Source: Synechococcus sp. UW140 (GTDB lineage: Bacteria; Cyanobacteriota; Cyanobacteriia; PCC-6307; Cyanobiaceae). From it: 17,779 nt of DNA. A program made the position numbers and the translations under genes. Location of the stretch: contig CAMDWF010000008.1 in assembly GCA_945878795.1 (NCBI GenBank), positions 1 to 17,779 on the forward strand, read 5' to 3'. Under the pieces are notes generated by a model, which worked only from the letters and a program-made list of their open reading frames with translations, was not told the origin of the DNA and made no database searches. Positions 5,741 to 13,259 of this stretch are shown piece by piece. Every line of letters starts with the position of its first letter. Position 1 is the first letter of the stretch.

Positions 5741-7924
5741 TCAGGGGGCCGGTTGGGTGGCGACAAGTCGCCAGGTTTGGCCATCGCGGCCAAACACATA
5801 AACATTGCGCAGGGTGGTGGGCGGCGTCCGGGTCACCACCTTGCCGTCTGCGCTGAGGCGACGATCGCTGTAGTTCATTTCCGCCAGCAGGGCGATACGG
5901 CTAGGAGACTGATTCTGGATGCGTACTGTCTTTACACCGACATCGACCTGTTGGTGCTCGCCCCGTGCGGCATCCCGCTTTTGTTCGGCGGCGAGCCGCG
6001 CGATCGGGTCCGGCCGGGCAAGGCGCTCCAGGTCCGATGGCATGGATGCGCCGCCCAGAACCGAGCGTTTCGTGGCCAACCATTGGTCCAACAGGGTGCG
6101 CAGCTCCGTTTCGCTGGGTTGGTCGGTGTTGAGGGGGACAGGTTTTGCGACCGTCGGAGTGGGGGATTTGACGGTGGGTGTCCCGCTCGCCACCGGTTGG
6201 ACGGCAGAAGCGGGTGGTTGAACAGGCCCGCCCAGCACGACGGGGTTGGGCAGGGCCGGTGCCAACGCTTTTGGAGGCTTCGTTCTAAAGCCCATCCAGC
6301 TGGTGGCCAGCAGCAGTCCGCCCAGTCCCGCCACGGCCGGCACCACCCAGGGCAGGACCCGATTCCAGCCCCCTTGCCCCCGGTTGCGCCAGCGGTCCGT
6401 CAGTTGGTCGCGCCAGCGGGCCAACGGCCAGTCCAGGGCTACTTCGTCAAAATCACCTTCCCCTGCGTCGCTCTCTTCCTCTAGATCAGGGGTCGCCGGC
6501 CCGGCCCCCCTGAATCTCCATCGCCAGGAATCGCCAGAGGCTGTGGCGGGATCCGCGGGGGAGTCGCCTGTGCCATCGCTGCGGTGAGGGTTGGCATCTG
6601 GCGTCCCAGGGGTTCCGAAGGGAGTGTGCAGGGTTGCCTGGGCCCAGGCCGTAAACCCGGAGAAATCCCCCTTTGTTGATGACACCAGCCACTCGGGTGG
6701 CGAGGCTTGGGGCGGGGCCGGCGCGGCCGGGGCCATGAAGGATCGACCTTGACGACGATCCTCTCGCTCGACCCAGGTCCGCACATCGCGATCGTTGAAG
6801 TAGGCCTCCAGATCGGGTTCGGCCTCGAGGTCCCGGTAGCCCGGCAGCACGTCCCGAGCGAGCCACTCCCGGCACCAGGCACAGAGTTGGCCCAGGGGGT
6901 CCTCGGCGCTCTGGCGTTCGGCCCAGGCTTTCAAGTCCGGTGAGGCTCCCGCCTCAAAGCAGGTGCGGGCGGCCCCCACATCTCCCAAAAGGAGGTGCAA
7001 ATTGGCCAGCATCGTCTGGTGTTGGGCCGGGTCGCCCGCCAACAAGCGTTGCCGGGCCTCAGCGATGCGATCTGGCTTGCGCTGGGCGAAACCTGAGGCC
7101 GCTAGGGCGGTGGTGGCCAGCAGCTCAGCGGCGGCTGAATCCTGACGTGACCAGCGATTGAAGAGGTCCAGTTGTTCCTGCAGCGTCAGAAAACAGCGGA
7201 TCTGGCGGAAAAAAGCCTCAAATTGCGTCAGGCTGAAGCTTGGGTCCGCTTCGCCTTCGAGCCCACCGCGGCGCTGGACCAATTCCTCCAGGAGCGCCAG
7301 ACCCTGCTGCCTTTCCTTGACTGCGCTGGCGTCACGGCTGAGCAGGTCAAGGACCCGGTACGGGGCCATCTGTTCAAGGGCCTGGCGCATGCTCTCCCGC
7401 AGTTCCGGTCTTTGCCCCATGCGTTGCAGCAACACCAATCCGTCTTCAAGGGTCTGGGCGGCACTTTGGTAGTGGCGTCGATCCTCAAGATCCCTGGCTG
7501 CGGCTAAACAAGCCTGGCCGGCGAGTTGGGTCAGGTCGGCCTCTCGACCGCTGCCCAGGGCGGGGGCTTGGGGGGGCTGGAGGTTGCGGCGGGCCAGGTT
7601 GAAGCATTCCAGGGGTTGGCCGGCCTCCAGCAACAGCAGCAGGCCGGCCACCTCCTTGGAGGAGGGCAGTTCAAGGGCAGCCATCAGGGATTCCCCTTCC
7701 GTACCCAGGGCCGTGAGGGCTGCTTCGTAGGCGGGTCGACGGTTGCCGTCGCTGAGCATTTCGGCACTGGAACGCAGCAGGTCCGCTCGGGCCTGGAGCG
7801 TTTCATCGGTGTAGGTCTGGGCCGGAGGGCGATCAAGCCGAAGCTGAAGGGTCCGCAGCACAGTCTGGGCATCGGCCGCCGGGCTGACACCAAGCAGACG
7901 GAAATGGTCAATGGGCAGATCCAA
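5741..7924 (-). CDS. ftn2: ARC6/ZipN/Ftn2-type cell division protein (J-like domain, TM, IMS domain)
   Basis: A 727-residue, single-pass membrane protein matching the cyanobacterial ZipN/Ftn2 family, homologous to chloroplast ARC6, which tethers FtsZ to the membrane and helps assemble the divisome. Residues 1-70 form a J-like domain (MDLPIDHFRLLGVSP, AEMLSDGNRRPAYEAAL) with no HPD tripeptide, as expected for this family, so it should not stimulate Hsp70. A helical repeat region follows to about residue 400. A Pro/Ser/Gly-rich linker leads to one transmembrane segment at about 522-545 (LPWVVPAVAGLGGLLLATSW). A second Pro/Thr/Val linker then reaches the C-terminal IMS/DUF4101-like domain (about 603-727: ELRTLLDQWLATKRSVLGG to VYVFGRDGQTWRLVATQPAP). 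The stop lies 12 bases before ffh, so both are probably on one message. It is divergent from pdhA, and the gap carries the GACTGT sites. Confidence 0.9.
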   Translation of the reverse strand: MDLPIDHFRLLGVSPAADAQTVLRTLQLRLDRPPAQTYTDETLQARADLLRSSAEMLSDGNRRPAYEAALTALGTEGESLMAALELPSSKEVAGLLLLLEAGQPLECFNLARRNLQPPQAPALGSGREADLTQLAGQACLAAARDLEDRRHYQSAAQTLEDGLVLLQRMGQRPELRESMRQALEQMAPYRVLDLLSRDASAVKERQQGLALLEELVQRRGGLEGEADPSFSLTQFEAFFRQIRCFLTLQEQLDLFNRWSRQDSAAAELLATTALAASGFAQRKPDRIAEARQRLLAGDPAQHQTMLANLHLLLGDVGAARTCFEAGASPDLKAWAERQSAEDPLGQLCAWCREWLARDVLPGYRDLEAEPDLEAYFNDRDVRTWVEREDRRQGRSFMAPAAPAPPQASPPEWLVSSTKGDFSGFTAWAQATLHTPFGTPGTPDANPHRSDGTGDSPADPATASGDSWRWRFRGAGPATPDLEEESDAGEGDFDEVALDWPLARWRDQLTDRWRNRGQGGWNRVLPWVVPAVAGLGGLLLATSWMGFRTKPPKALAPALPNPVVLGGPVQPPASAVQPVASGTPTVKSPTPTVAKPVPLNTDQPSETELRTLLDQWLATKRSVLGGASMPSDLERLARPDPIARLAAEQKRDAARGEHQQVDVGVKTVRIQNQSPSRIALLAEMNYSDRRLSADGKVVTRTPPTTLRNVYVFGRDGQTWRLVATQPAP

Positions 7925-7944
7925 CCCAAAGGGGTGCCGGAGCC

Positions 7945-8030
7945 GCGACTGTAGTCAGTGGCAGCGGTTTTGACTGTTGTTGCAGGACGGACCCCGTACA
8001 GTCGCCTACAGCGATGCCTAGTGCGACTGT
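7945..8030. promoter_or_regulatory. Four GACTGT sites in the zipN-pdhA divergent promoter region
   Basis: The hexamer GACTGT occurs at 7947-7952, 7972-7977 and 8025-8030, and its reverse complement ACAGTC at 7998-8003. Start-to-start steps are 25, 26 and 27 bases. Copies 1 and 3 extend to a perfect 9-base inverted pair, GCGACTGTA (7945-7953) and TACAGTCGC (7997-8005). Copy 4 is GCGACTGT and ends one base before the chosen pdhA start. The region between the two starts is only 107 bases, so these sites cover most of it. They could be operator sites for a shared regulator of zipN-ffh and pdhA. The regulator is unknown and no clear -35/-10 pair was identified. Confidence 0.45.
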
Positions 8031-8031
8031 C

Positions 8032-9153
8032 ATGAGTCAGGAACTCACTGCTGCCCTGCCCTCCGATCCCATGATGGTGGCCCAGGTGGTTCCACCCCCG
8101 GTGCCGCCCCACGAGGCGGGGTTCCATGCCGAGCGGTCAGAACGACTGGTGTCGCTCCAACCTGCCAGAGTCAGTCGCGATGAGGGCCTGATGCTCTATC
8201 GCGACATGACCCTGGGCCGCCGCTTTGAAGATAAATGTGCCGAAATGTATTACCGCGGCAAGATGTTTGGCTTCGTCCATCTCTACAACGGCCAGGAAGC
8301 CGTTTCTACTGGTGTGATTCGGGCCATGCGCTTGCAGCATGACTGGTTTTGCAGTACCTATCGCGACCACGTTCATGCCCTGAGTTGTGGAGTGCCGGCC
8401 CGGGAGGTGATGAGTGAATTGTTTGGCAAGATCACCGGCTGCAGCAAGGGTCGTGGCGGCTCCATGCACCTTTTTTCCCGCGAACATCATCTGTTAGGTG
8501 GTTACGCTTTCATCGGTGAGGGCATTCCTGTGGCAATGGGGGCCGCTTTCGCCAGTCGCTACCGCCGTGACGCCTTGGGCCAGGCAGATAGTGATTCGGT
8601 AACGGCGGCTTTTTTCGGAGATGGCACTTGCAATGTAGGTCAGTTCTATGAATGCCTGAATATGGCGGCTCTTTGGAAATTGCCGATTCTTTTTGTGGTT
8701 GAGAATAATAGTTGGGGTATTGGTATGGACCATAATCGTGCAACTAGCGATACAAAAATATGGCGTAAAGCGGAAGCTTTTGGTATGGTCGGCGAAGAAG
8801 TTGATGGGATGGATGTGCTGGCTGTTCGCGGTGCTGCCGAGCGGGCCATCGCCAGGGCTCGTGCTGGTGATGGCCCCACCCTGCTTGAATGTCTGACGTA
8901 CCGCTTCCGGGGCCATTCCCTAGCGGATCCCGATGAGCTGCGCTCCCAAACCGAAAAGGAATTCTGGATGAAGCGTGATCCCATCAAGTCTTTCGCAGGC
9001 CATCTCTTGGCTGAAGCCAAGGCAACAGAAGCGGAATTGCGTCAGATTGAGCTTGAGGTCGATGCCGAAGTCGATGATTGCGTCACCTTTGCTTTGGCCG
9101 CGCCTGAGCCTGATCCCAGCGAACTCACCCGTTACATCTGGGCCGAAGATTGA
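8032..9153 (+). CDS. pdhA: Pyruvate dehydrogenase E1 component, alpha subunit
   Basis: PdhA, with PdhB, forms the thiamine-diphosphate-dependent E1 of the pyruvate dehydrogenase complex, feeding acetyl-CoA synthesis. The core is canonical: MTLGRRFEDKCAEMYYRGKM, FVHLYNGQEAVSTG, TYRDHVHALSCGVPA, SKGRGGSMHLFS and the ThDP-binding motif from GDG (196-198) to NN (225-226). It ends RFRGHSLADPDEL, the conserved phosphorylation-loop-like segment, and ELTRYIWAED. I start at ATG 8032 (MSQELTAALPS), giving 373 residues. An ATG at 8014 would add six residues; neither has a good ribosome site, but the repeat GCGACTGT lies immediately upstream of 8032, which suggests that stretch is non-coding. The 3' half is unusually AT-rich: by hand count 8641-8760 is about 39% G+C. 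There the sequence after the ThDP motif reads NNSWGIGMDHNRATSDTKIW. Confidence 0.96.
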   Translation: MSQELTAALPSDPMMVAQVVPPPVPPHEAGFHAERSERLVSLQPARVSRDEGLMLYRDMTLGRRFEDKCAEMYYRGKMFGFVHLYNGQEAVSTGVIRAMRLQHDWFCSTYRDHVHALSCGVPAREVMSELFGKITGCSKGRGGSMHLFSREHHLLGGYAFIGEGIPVAMGAAFASRYRRDALGQADSDSVTAAFFGDGTCNVGQFYECLNMAALWKLPILFVVENNSWGIGMDHNRATSDTKIWRKAEAFGMVGEEVDGMDVLAVRGAAERAIARARAGDGPTLLECLTYRFRGHSLADPDELRSQTEKEFWMKRDPIKSFAGHLLAEAKATEAELRQIELEVDAEVDDCVTFALAAPEPDPSELTRYIWAED

Positions 9154-9160
9154 GCCAATT

Positions 9161-9182
9161 CCTCCAAAAAGGTCACCGGAGG
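9161..9182 (+). terminator. Possible weak terminator after pdhA
   Basis: CCTCC (9161-9165) can pair with GGAGG (9178-9182) around a 12-base loop, followed by the pyrimidine-rich CTTCTTTACTCTT. It lies 7 bases after the pdhA stop in the 71-base tail-to-tail gap with the sigma gene. The stem is short and the loop large, so this is only a candidate. Confidence 0.3.
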
Positions 9183-9224
9183 CTTCTTTACTCTTAATTT
9201 AATGGAAAAACTATCGTAATTTCC

Positions 9225-10163
9225 TTAGATGGCTGCAGGTAGCTTGCGGGTTATTTGCCTAAGTTTGCGTAGGGCTTTTAGTTCTACTTGGCGGATGCGC
9301 TCCCGAGAAACATCAAGGTGGCGCCCTATATCGGCGAGGCTATGGAGATTATGACCATCTAGGCCGAAGCGTAGGGATAAAACTTCCCTTTCTTGTTGGT
9401 TGAGGTGGCTCAGCCAGCGAGCCAATTGTTCTTGGTCAATGCTCCGCTGTACCTGTTCGAGGGGACTTTCCGTACGGAAATCGGCAATAAGATCGGCCAA
9501 GCAATTGTTTCCTCCCTCGGCCTTGATCGGAGCATCCAGGCTTGATGTGGTCAAGGACTGTCGTAGCACAGAATCAAGCTCCTCAATAGGCATCTCGATC
9601 GCTGCTGCGATTTCTTGGCGACTGGGCATGGCACCTAGTTTGTGGGCAAGATCCAGGCTGACCTTGCGGATCGCGGTCAGCCGTTCACTTAGGTGAACAG
9701 GCAAGCGAATGGTGCGGGATTGACAGGCAATGGCCCGGCTCATGCTCTGGCGAATCCACCAAAAGGCATAGGTGGAAAACTTATAACCGCGGCTTGGATC
9801 AAATTTTTCTACCGCACGCTCAAGGCCTAGGGAACCTTCTTGGATGAGGTCCAAGATTTCAAGGCCTTTGCCTTGATATTTCTTGGCAATACTAACAACA
9901 AGCCGTAGATTGGCCTTGATCATGCGATCTTTGGCACGGCGACCAACGCGAATCACTTTTAATTCTTGCGGTGAATATTCATTGACTTTTGTTTCTGTCA
10001 GTCCCATCATCTTCTGAACCTGGTTGCCCAGTTCGATCTCTTCGCTTGGTGTTAGCAGGGGCTCCCTACCGATGGAGGCCAAGTACCACGTCATCGAATC
10101 ACTGCTTCTCAGGCCAGATGCTTCGCGTCTTTTGGAGGGGGTGGCGGATGGCGAGACGGTCAT
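9225..10163 (-). CDS. RNA polymerase sigma factor, sigma-70 family group 2
   Basis: A sigma-70 protein of 312 residues. Region 1.2 is DSMTWYLASIGREPLLTPSE. Region 2 includes AKDRMIKANLRLVVSIAKKY, DLIQEGSLGLERAVEKFDP (about 105-123) and the -10 reading helix YAFWWIRQSMSRAI. Region 3 has RTIRLPVHLSERL and the region 4.2 helix-turn-helix is SLADIGRHLDVSRERIRQVE (from about 275). The short N-terminus without the long region 1.1 of the primary factor, together with this size, marks it as a group 2 factor. Cyanobacteria carry several for stress, light and nitrogen responses; I cannot tell which type this is. I start at ATG 10163 (MTVSPSATPSKRRE). The longest frame begins with a TTG at 10199 and has no good ribosome site. 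It is AT-richer than its neighbours (about 46% G+C over 9841-9960 by hand count). The NAD(P)HX gene upstream is on the same strand, 161 bases away. Confidence 0.93.
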   Translation of the reverse strand: MTVSPSATPSKRREASGLRSSDSMTWYLASIGREPLLTPSEEIELGNQVQKMMGLTETKVNEYSPQELKVIRVGRRAKDRMIKANLRLVVSIAKKYQGKGLEILDLIQEGSLGLERAVEKFDPSRGYKFSTYAFWWIRQSMSRAIACQSRTIRLPVHLSERLTAIRKVSLDLAHKLGAMPSRQEIAAAIEMPIEELDSVLRQSLTTSSLDAPIKAEGGNNCLADLIADFRTESPLEQVQRSIDQEQLARWLSHLNQQEREVLSLRFGLDGHNLHSLADIGRHLDVSRERIRQVELKALRKLRQITRKLPAAI

Positions 10164-10324
10164 GGCAACAGTTGATAAGATGGCAACTATCGGTGCCAAC
10201 TCAGTAAGCCATCCTTTTTTTCAAGAATATTTTAGGTTTGAACCAGAATTAATGCCGATATCCGCACCTTGTAATTCCGGTTGATTCTTCTAAAAAGAAT
10301 CATTTAGCAATTCATTCGCCTCGC
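10164..10324 (-). promoter_or_regulatory. AT-rich leader of the sigma gene with an inverted and a direct repeat
   Basis: This gap separates the NAD(P)HX enzyme stop from the sigma start and is clearly AT-rich. GATTCTT (10283-10289) and AAGAATC (10295-10301) form a perfect 7-base inverted repeat with a 5-base loop; no T run follows on either strand, so it is not a standard terminator. Nearer the gene, ATGGCAAC occurs at 10162-10169 and 10180-10187, an 8-base direct repeat with an 18-base step that spans the chosen start. TAAAAT on the minus strand (near 10229-10234) is a possible -10 but no convincing -35 accompanies it. The gap probably holds the sigma promoter. Confidence 0.4.
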
Positions 10325-12004
10325 TCAGCCTGCTTCTGGCCCGCCTGTCGGGTTCGTTGGTGATGGCATGGCAGGCCAGCGGGCCAAATTCTGGGCCACG
10401 GTCAAGGGCTCGGTGCCCCCAGCTCCAGGGCGATGGCCCACCCGGCATCCCGCCAGGGCGTGAATCAGTGCCGCAGCCGCCAGCAGCTGGGCGTCCAGGC
10501 CGCCATGGGCCAGGGCCTTGGCCCCCAAACCAGCGGCATAGCCGGCGAGCACATCCCCTAATCCGGCCCGGGCCACGGCAGGGCAGGCCTCCAGGAGTTG
10601 CCATCGGCGCCCGTCAGCGGCGGCGATGACGCTGCGCGCACCCTTTAACAGCACGGTGGCCCCGCAGGTCTGGGCGGCTGCGAGGCTGGCTTCCAGGGCC
10701 GGAAGCTCGGCCAGATCGGGAAACAACCGGGCGAATTCGCCCCGATGGGGGGTCAGCCAGGTGGGTCCGCTCCTACGGCGGAGCCAGTTAAGGGCGCCAT
10801 CGGGTTGGTGGTGGTCCTGGTCGGCTAGGCGATTGAGGCCATCGGCGTCGAGAACCAGCAGCCCCTCAAAGGTGACCAACTGGTCCCAGGCGCTGGTGTC
10901 GCTGGGGGGGCTGAAAGGGCTGTTTGGGTTCGGGCGTCCAATCCCTGGGCCCAGGAGGATTGCATCCAGGCGCTCCACCCCATCAAGTTCCAGCGCCGCT
11001 AAGTCCAGGCCCCGCAACTCCGTGGCCCCTAGGCCTTGGCGAACAACCACATGGGGCAGAACGGTCCAGAGGTCACCGGCCAATTCTGCCGGGATCGACG
11101 CCTGCAGGCTGCCGCAACCGGTGGCGGAGGCCCCGGCGAGGGCAAGGTGGGCCGCGCCGCGATAGCGATAGCTGCCGGCCACCACCAGCAATCGCCCCCG
11201 TTCGTATTTGCAGGCTGCCGGATCGGGCGGCTCCTGCCAGTCGTTCACCGAGCTCCCACCCGCAGTGGCAAAGCACGGGACATCGCGTTCCCCCAGGCCG
11301 AGGGCACAGTGCGCCAGGCCGCTGATCCGCTGGGGGGGCAGGCCCAGATCGATCCTTTCCAGGCGACCGACATGGGCGAGGGCCGGATCCTGGATCAGTC
11401 CCTGTTTGATCAAGCCAAGGCAGAAGGTGATGGCGGCCGTGGCGGCCCCCTTACCGAGACGGCGCCCCGTATCTGCGCACAGGCCGGTTGGGCAGTCGAT
11501 GGCGACTAACTCCCCGGGGCGCATTCGCTGCCGTTCGATCAGCAGCTGTTCGACCATTTCCCCTGGGGGGCGGCGCTGGCCGATGCCGAAGATGGCATCC
11601 ACCCAGAGATGGGGTTGGCAGGGATCGGGAGGGTCCGGCAGTTCCAGTAGACCCAGCCAAAGCGCATGGCGCCAGTGGGCTGCTGTTAAGGGTCGCTGGG
11701 TCGGGTAGGGCCGCCAGAGCCGCACCGTTAGCCCCGCCAGGTGCAGTTCGCGAGCCACCACAAGACCATCGCCGCCGTTGTGGCCCGGGCCGACCAAGAC
11801 CACGATCCCGCCAGCGGCAAGCCGCTGCCAGGCCGGTTGGCCCAACACTTTCAGTAGACGCCTGCTGATGGCCAGGCCGGCTTTTTCCATCAGAGCTTCG
11901 ACGGGCAGCCCACTGGCGAAGAGTGTCTTTTCCAGGTCCTCCAGCTGGGCGCCAGTCACCAGCAGGTGGTTGGCGTCCCGTTCTGGCCATGGGGTTGAGA
12001 CCAT
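10325..12004 (-). CDS. nnrD: Bifunctional NAD(P)HX epimerase / ADP-or-ATP-dependent NAD(P)HX dehydratase
   Basis: This enzyme repairs hydrated NADH/NADPH: the N-terminal NnrE (YjeF_N) domain epimerises S/R-NAD(P)HX and the C-terminal NnrD (carbohydrate-kinase-like) domain dehydrates the S form using a nucleotide. The N domain (about 1-220) has LFASGLPVEALMEKAG, the binding loop GPGHNGGDG (72-80), VDAIFGIG and AIDCPTGLCADTG. The C domain (about 250-540) has KYERGRLLVVAGSYRYRGAA, LDADGLN, WLTPHRGEFARLFP, VLLKGARSVI and GLGDVLAG. Small departures from the usual wording are NNGGDG to HNGGDG, PHPGE to PHRGE and GTGDVLAG to GLGDVLAG; the key Asp remains. I start at ATG 12004 (MVSTPWPERDANHLLVTG; 559 residues). 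An ATG at 12034 would leave only 16 bases to the earliest divergent mnmA start. A 161-base gap separates it from the sigma gene downstream. Confidence 0.93.
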   Translation of the reverse strand: MVSTPWPERDANHLLVTGAQLEDLEKTLFASGLPVEALMEKAGLAISRRLLKVLGQPAWQRLAAGGIVVLVGPGHNGGDGLVVARELHLAGLTVRLWRPYPTQRPLTAAHWRHALWLGLLELPDPPDPCQPHLWVDAIFGIGQRRPPGEMVEQLLIERQRMRPGELVAIDCPTGLCADTGRRLGKGAATAAITFCLGLIKQGLIQDPALAHVGRLERIDLGLPPQRISGLAHCALGLGERDVPCFATAGGSSVNDWQEPPDPAACKYERGRLLVVAGSYRYRGAAHLALAGASATGCGSLQASIPAELAGDLWTVLPHVVVRQGLGATELRGLDLAALELDGVERLDAILLGPGIGRPNPNSPFSPPSDTSAWDQLVTFEGLLVLDADGLNRLADQDHHQPDGALNWLRRRSGPTWLTPHRGEFARLFPDLAELPALEASLAAAQTCGATVLLKGARSVIAAADGRRWQLLEACPAVARAGLGDVLAGYAAGLGAKALAHGGLDAQLLAAAALIHALAGCRVGHRPGAGGTEPLTVAQNLARWPAMPSPTNPTGGPEAG

Positions 12005-12062
12005 TCCTTTCAACAACCAGGGGCTTGCGCCCATGATGGTCCTCTAACTTTTGTTTGTCTTC

Positions 12063-13220
12063 GTGTCGCCCCTTGCCCTCACCCCCGTCACTGAGGCGGG
12101 AGGGACCGTGCTAAGCCTGCTGCGCAACTGGCCGGGCGACCATCAAGTGGCCGTTGGCCTTTCCGGCGGGGTGGACAGCTCCTTGGCGGCGGCCCTGCTG
12201 GTGGCGGCCGGTTGGCAGGTAGAGGGGGTCACCTTATGGTTGATGAGTGGCAAGGGAGCCTGCTGCGCCGAGGGTCTGGTGGATGCAACGGGCATCTGTG
12301 ACCAATTAGGCATCGTCCATCACGTGGTGGATGCCCGCGACACCTTCAGGGCCGAGATTGTGGACTTCCTGGTGGAGGGCTATCAGGCTGGTGTGACGCC
12401 CCTGCCATGCTCGCGCTGCAATCGGCAGGTCAAGTTCGGCCCGATGCTGGATTGGGCCCAGCGTGAACGGGGCCTGCCACGGCTGGCCACGGGCCATTAC
12501 GCCCGCCTGCGCCATGGGCAGCAGAGCGGCGAACGTCATCAGCTTTTGCGGGGGCTTGATCGCCACAAGGACCAGAGTTATTTCCTTTACGACTTGCCCC
12601 AAGAGGTTCTGGCCCGCCTTGTTTTTCCCCTAGGGGAGATGGGCAAGCCCGAAACCCGCGCCGAAGCAGCAGCCCTTGGCTTACGTACCGCCCATAAACC
12701 TGAAAGCATGGATCTCTGTCTGGCCGACCACCATGGTTCGATGCGGGCCTTTCTGGATGCCTACCTGCCGCCACGGCAGGGTCAGATCGTCCTGGCCGAC
12801 GGCACGGTGATTGGCGAGCACGATGGCATTGAGCATTTCACCATGGGTCAGCGTCGCGGTCTCGGTATCGCCTGGAGCGAACCTCTCCATGTCATCGGCC
12901 TGGAGCCCTCCACCAATCGGGTGGTTGTGGCTCCTCGGGCCCAGGCTTCGCGTCAGGATTGTGGCGTCGGGGCCGTGAACTGGGTGTCCATCGACCCACC
13001 GCAATCGCCTATGGCGGTGCATGTTCAGTTGCGCTATCGCAGTGAGCCCGTAGCTGCCCTGCTGACGCCGGTGTCCTGCCAAGGGTCCGATCGCCAGGCG
13101 GGACGCCCCTACCGTTGCCGGCTGGATTTCGATGCTGATCAATTTTCGATCACTCCGGGTCAGGCGGCTGTTTTTTACGATCAGGACAAGCTGCTGGGTG
13201 GTGGTTTGATCCATCTTTAG
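12063..13220 (+). CDS. mnmA: tRNA-specific 2-thiouridylase MnmA
   Basis: MnmA adenylates and thiolates U34 in the wobble position of Lys, Glu and Gln tRNAs with sulfur relayed from a cysteine desulfurase. The PP-loop is SGGVDSS (about 34-40). The first catalytic Cys lies in PLPCSRCNRQVKFG (C119, with C116 three before it) and the second in HKPESMDLCLA (C219). GHYARL, KDQSYFLY and the C-terminal beta-barrel (FTMGQRRGLGI, FSITPGQAAVFYD, LGGGLIHL) complete the family picture. No ATG exists near the 5' end of the frame. I choose GTG 12063 (385 residues); TTG 12051 is the alternative and neither has a visible Shine-Dalgarno. The core begins about 25 residues in (RNWPGDHQVAVGLSGG). The gene diverges from the NAD(P)HX enzyme with a gap of 58 bases, so the two promoters must be very close or overlap. 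Confidence 0.93.
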   Translation: MSPLALTPVTEAGGTVLSLLRNWPGDHQVAVGLSGGVDSSLAAALLVAAGWQVEGVTLWLMSGKGACCAEGLVDATGICDQLGIVHHVVDARDTFRAEIVDFLVEGYQAGVTPLPCSRCNRQVKFGPMLDWAQRERGLPRLATGHYARLRHGQQSGERHQLLRGLDRHKDQSYFLYDLPQEVLARLVFPLGEMGKPETRAEAAALGLRTAHKPESMDLCLADHHGSMRAFLDAYLPPRQGQIVLADGTVIGEHDGIEHFTMGQRRGLGIAWSEPLHVIGLEPSTNRVVVAPRAQASRQDCGVGAVNWVSIDPPQSPMAVHVQLRYRSEPVAALLTPVSCQGSDRQAGRPYRCRLDFDADQFSITPGQAAVFYDQDKLLGGGLIHL

Positions 13221-13222
13221 GT

Positions 13223-13251
13223 TTGACTCCCGGTCCCACCCTCCATAAATA
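13223..13251 (+). promoter_or_regulatory. Candidate sigma-70 promoter for the 13279 gene
   Basis: TTGACT (13223-13228) is followed after 17 bases by TAAATA (13246-13251), with AATACT at 13248-13253 as an alternative -10. The -35 matches 5 of 6 consensus bases; the -10 matches 3 or 4. It starts 3 bases after the mnmA stop and lies in a short AT-rich gap, so the downstream gene may have its own start of transcription as well as read-through from mnmA. Confidence 0.4.
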
Positions 13252-13259
13252 CTTAACTG

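Noticed and set aside
5492..6484. A 330-codon open frame on the plus strand
   Set aside because: It runs antisense across the ffh start and the zipN 3' part, with no recognisable domain and biased composition (mirror of the zipN linkers).
8494..8916. A 140-codon minus-strand frame inside pdhA
   Set aside because: It lies opposite the conserved ThDP-binding region of PdhA and has no domain features; it exists because this segment is AT-rich.
10283..10301. Intrinsic terminator for the NAD(P)HX gene
   Set aside because: The stem is perfect but AT-rich and no T run follows on the minus strand (AACCGG follows), so it is listed only as an inverted repeat.
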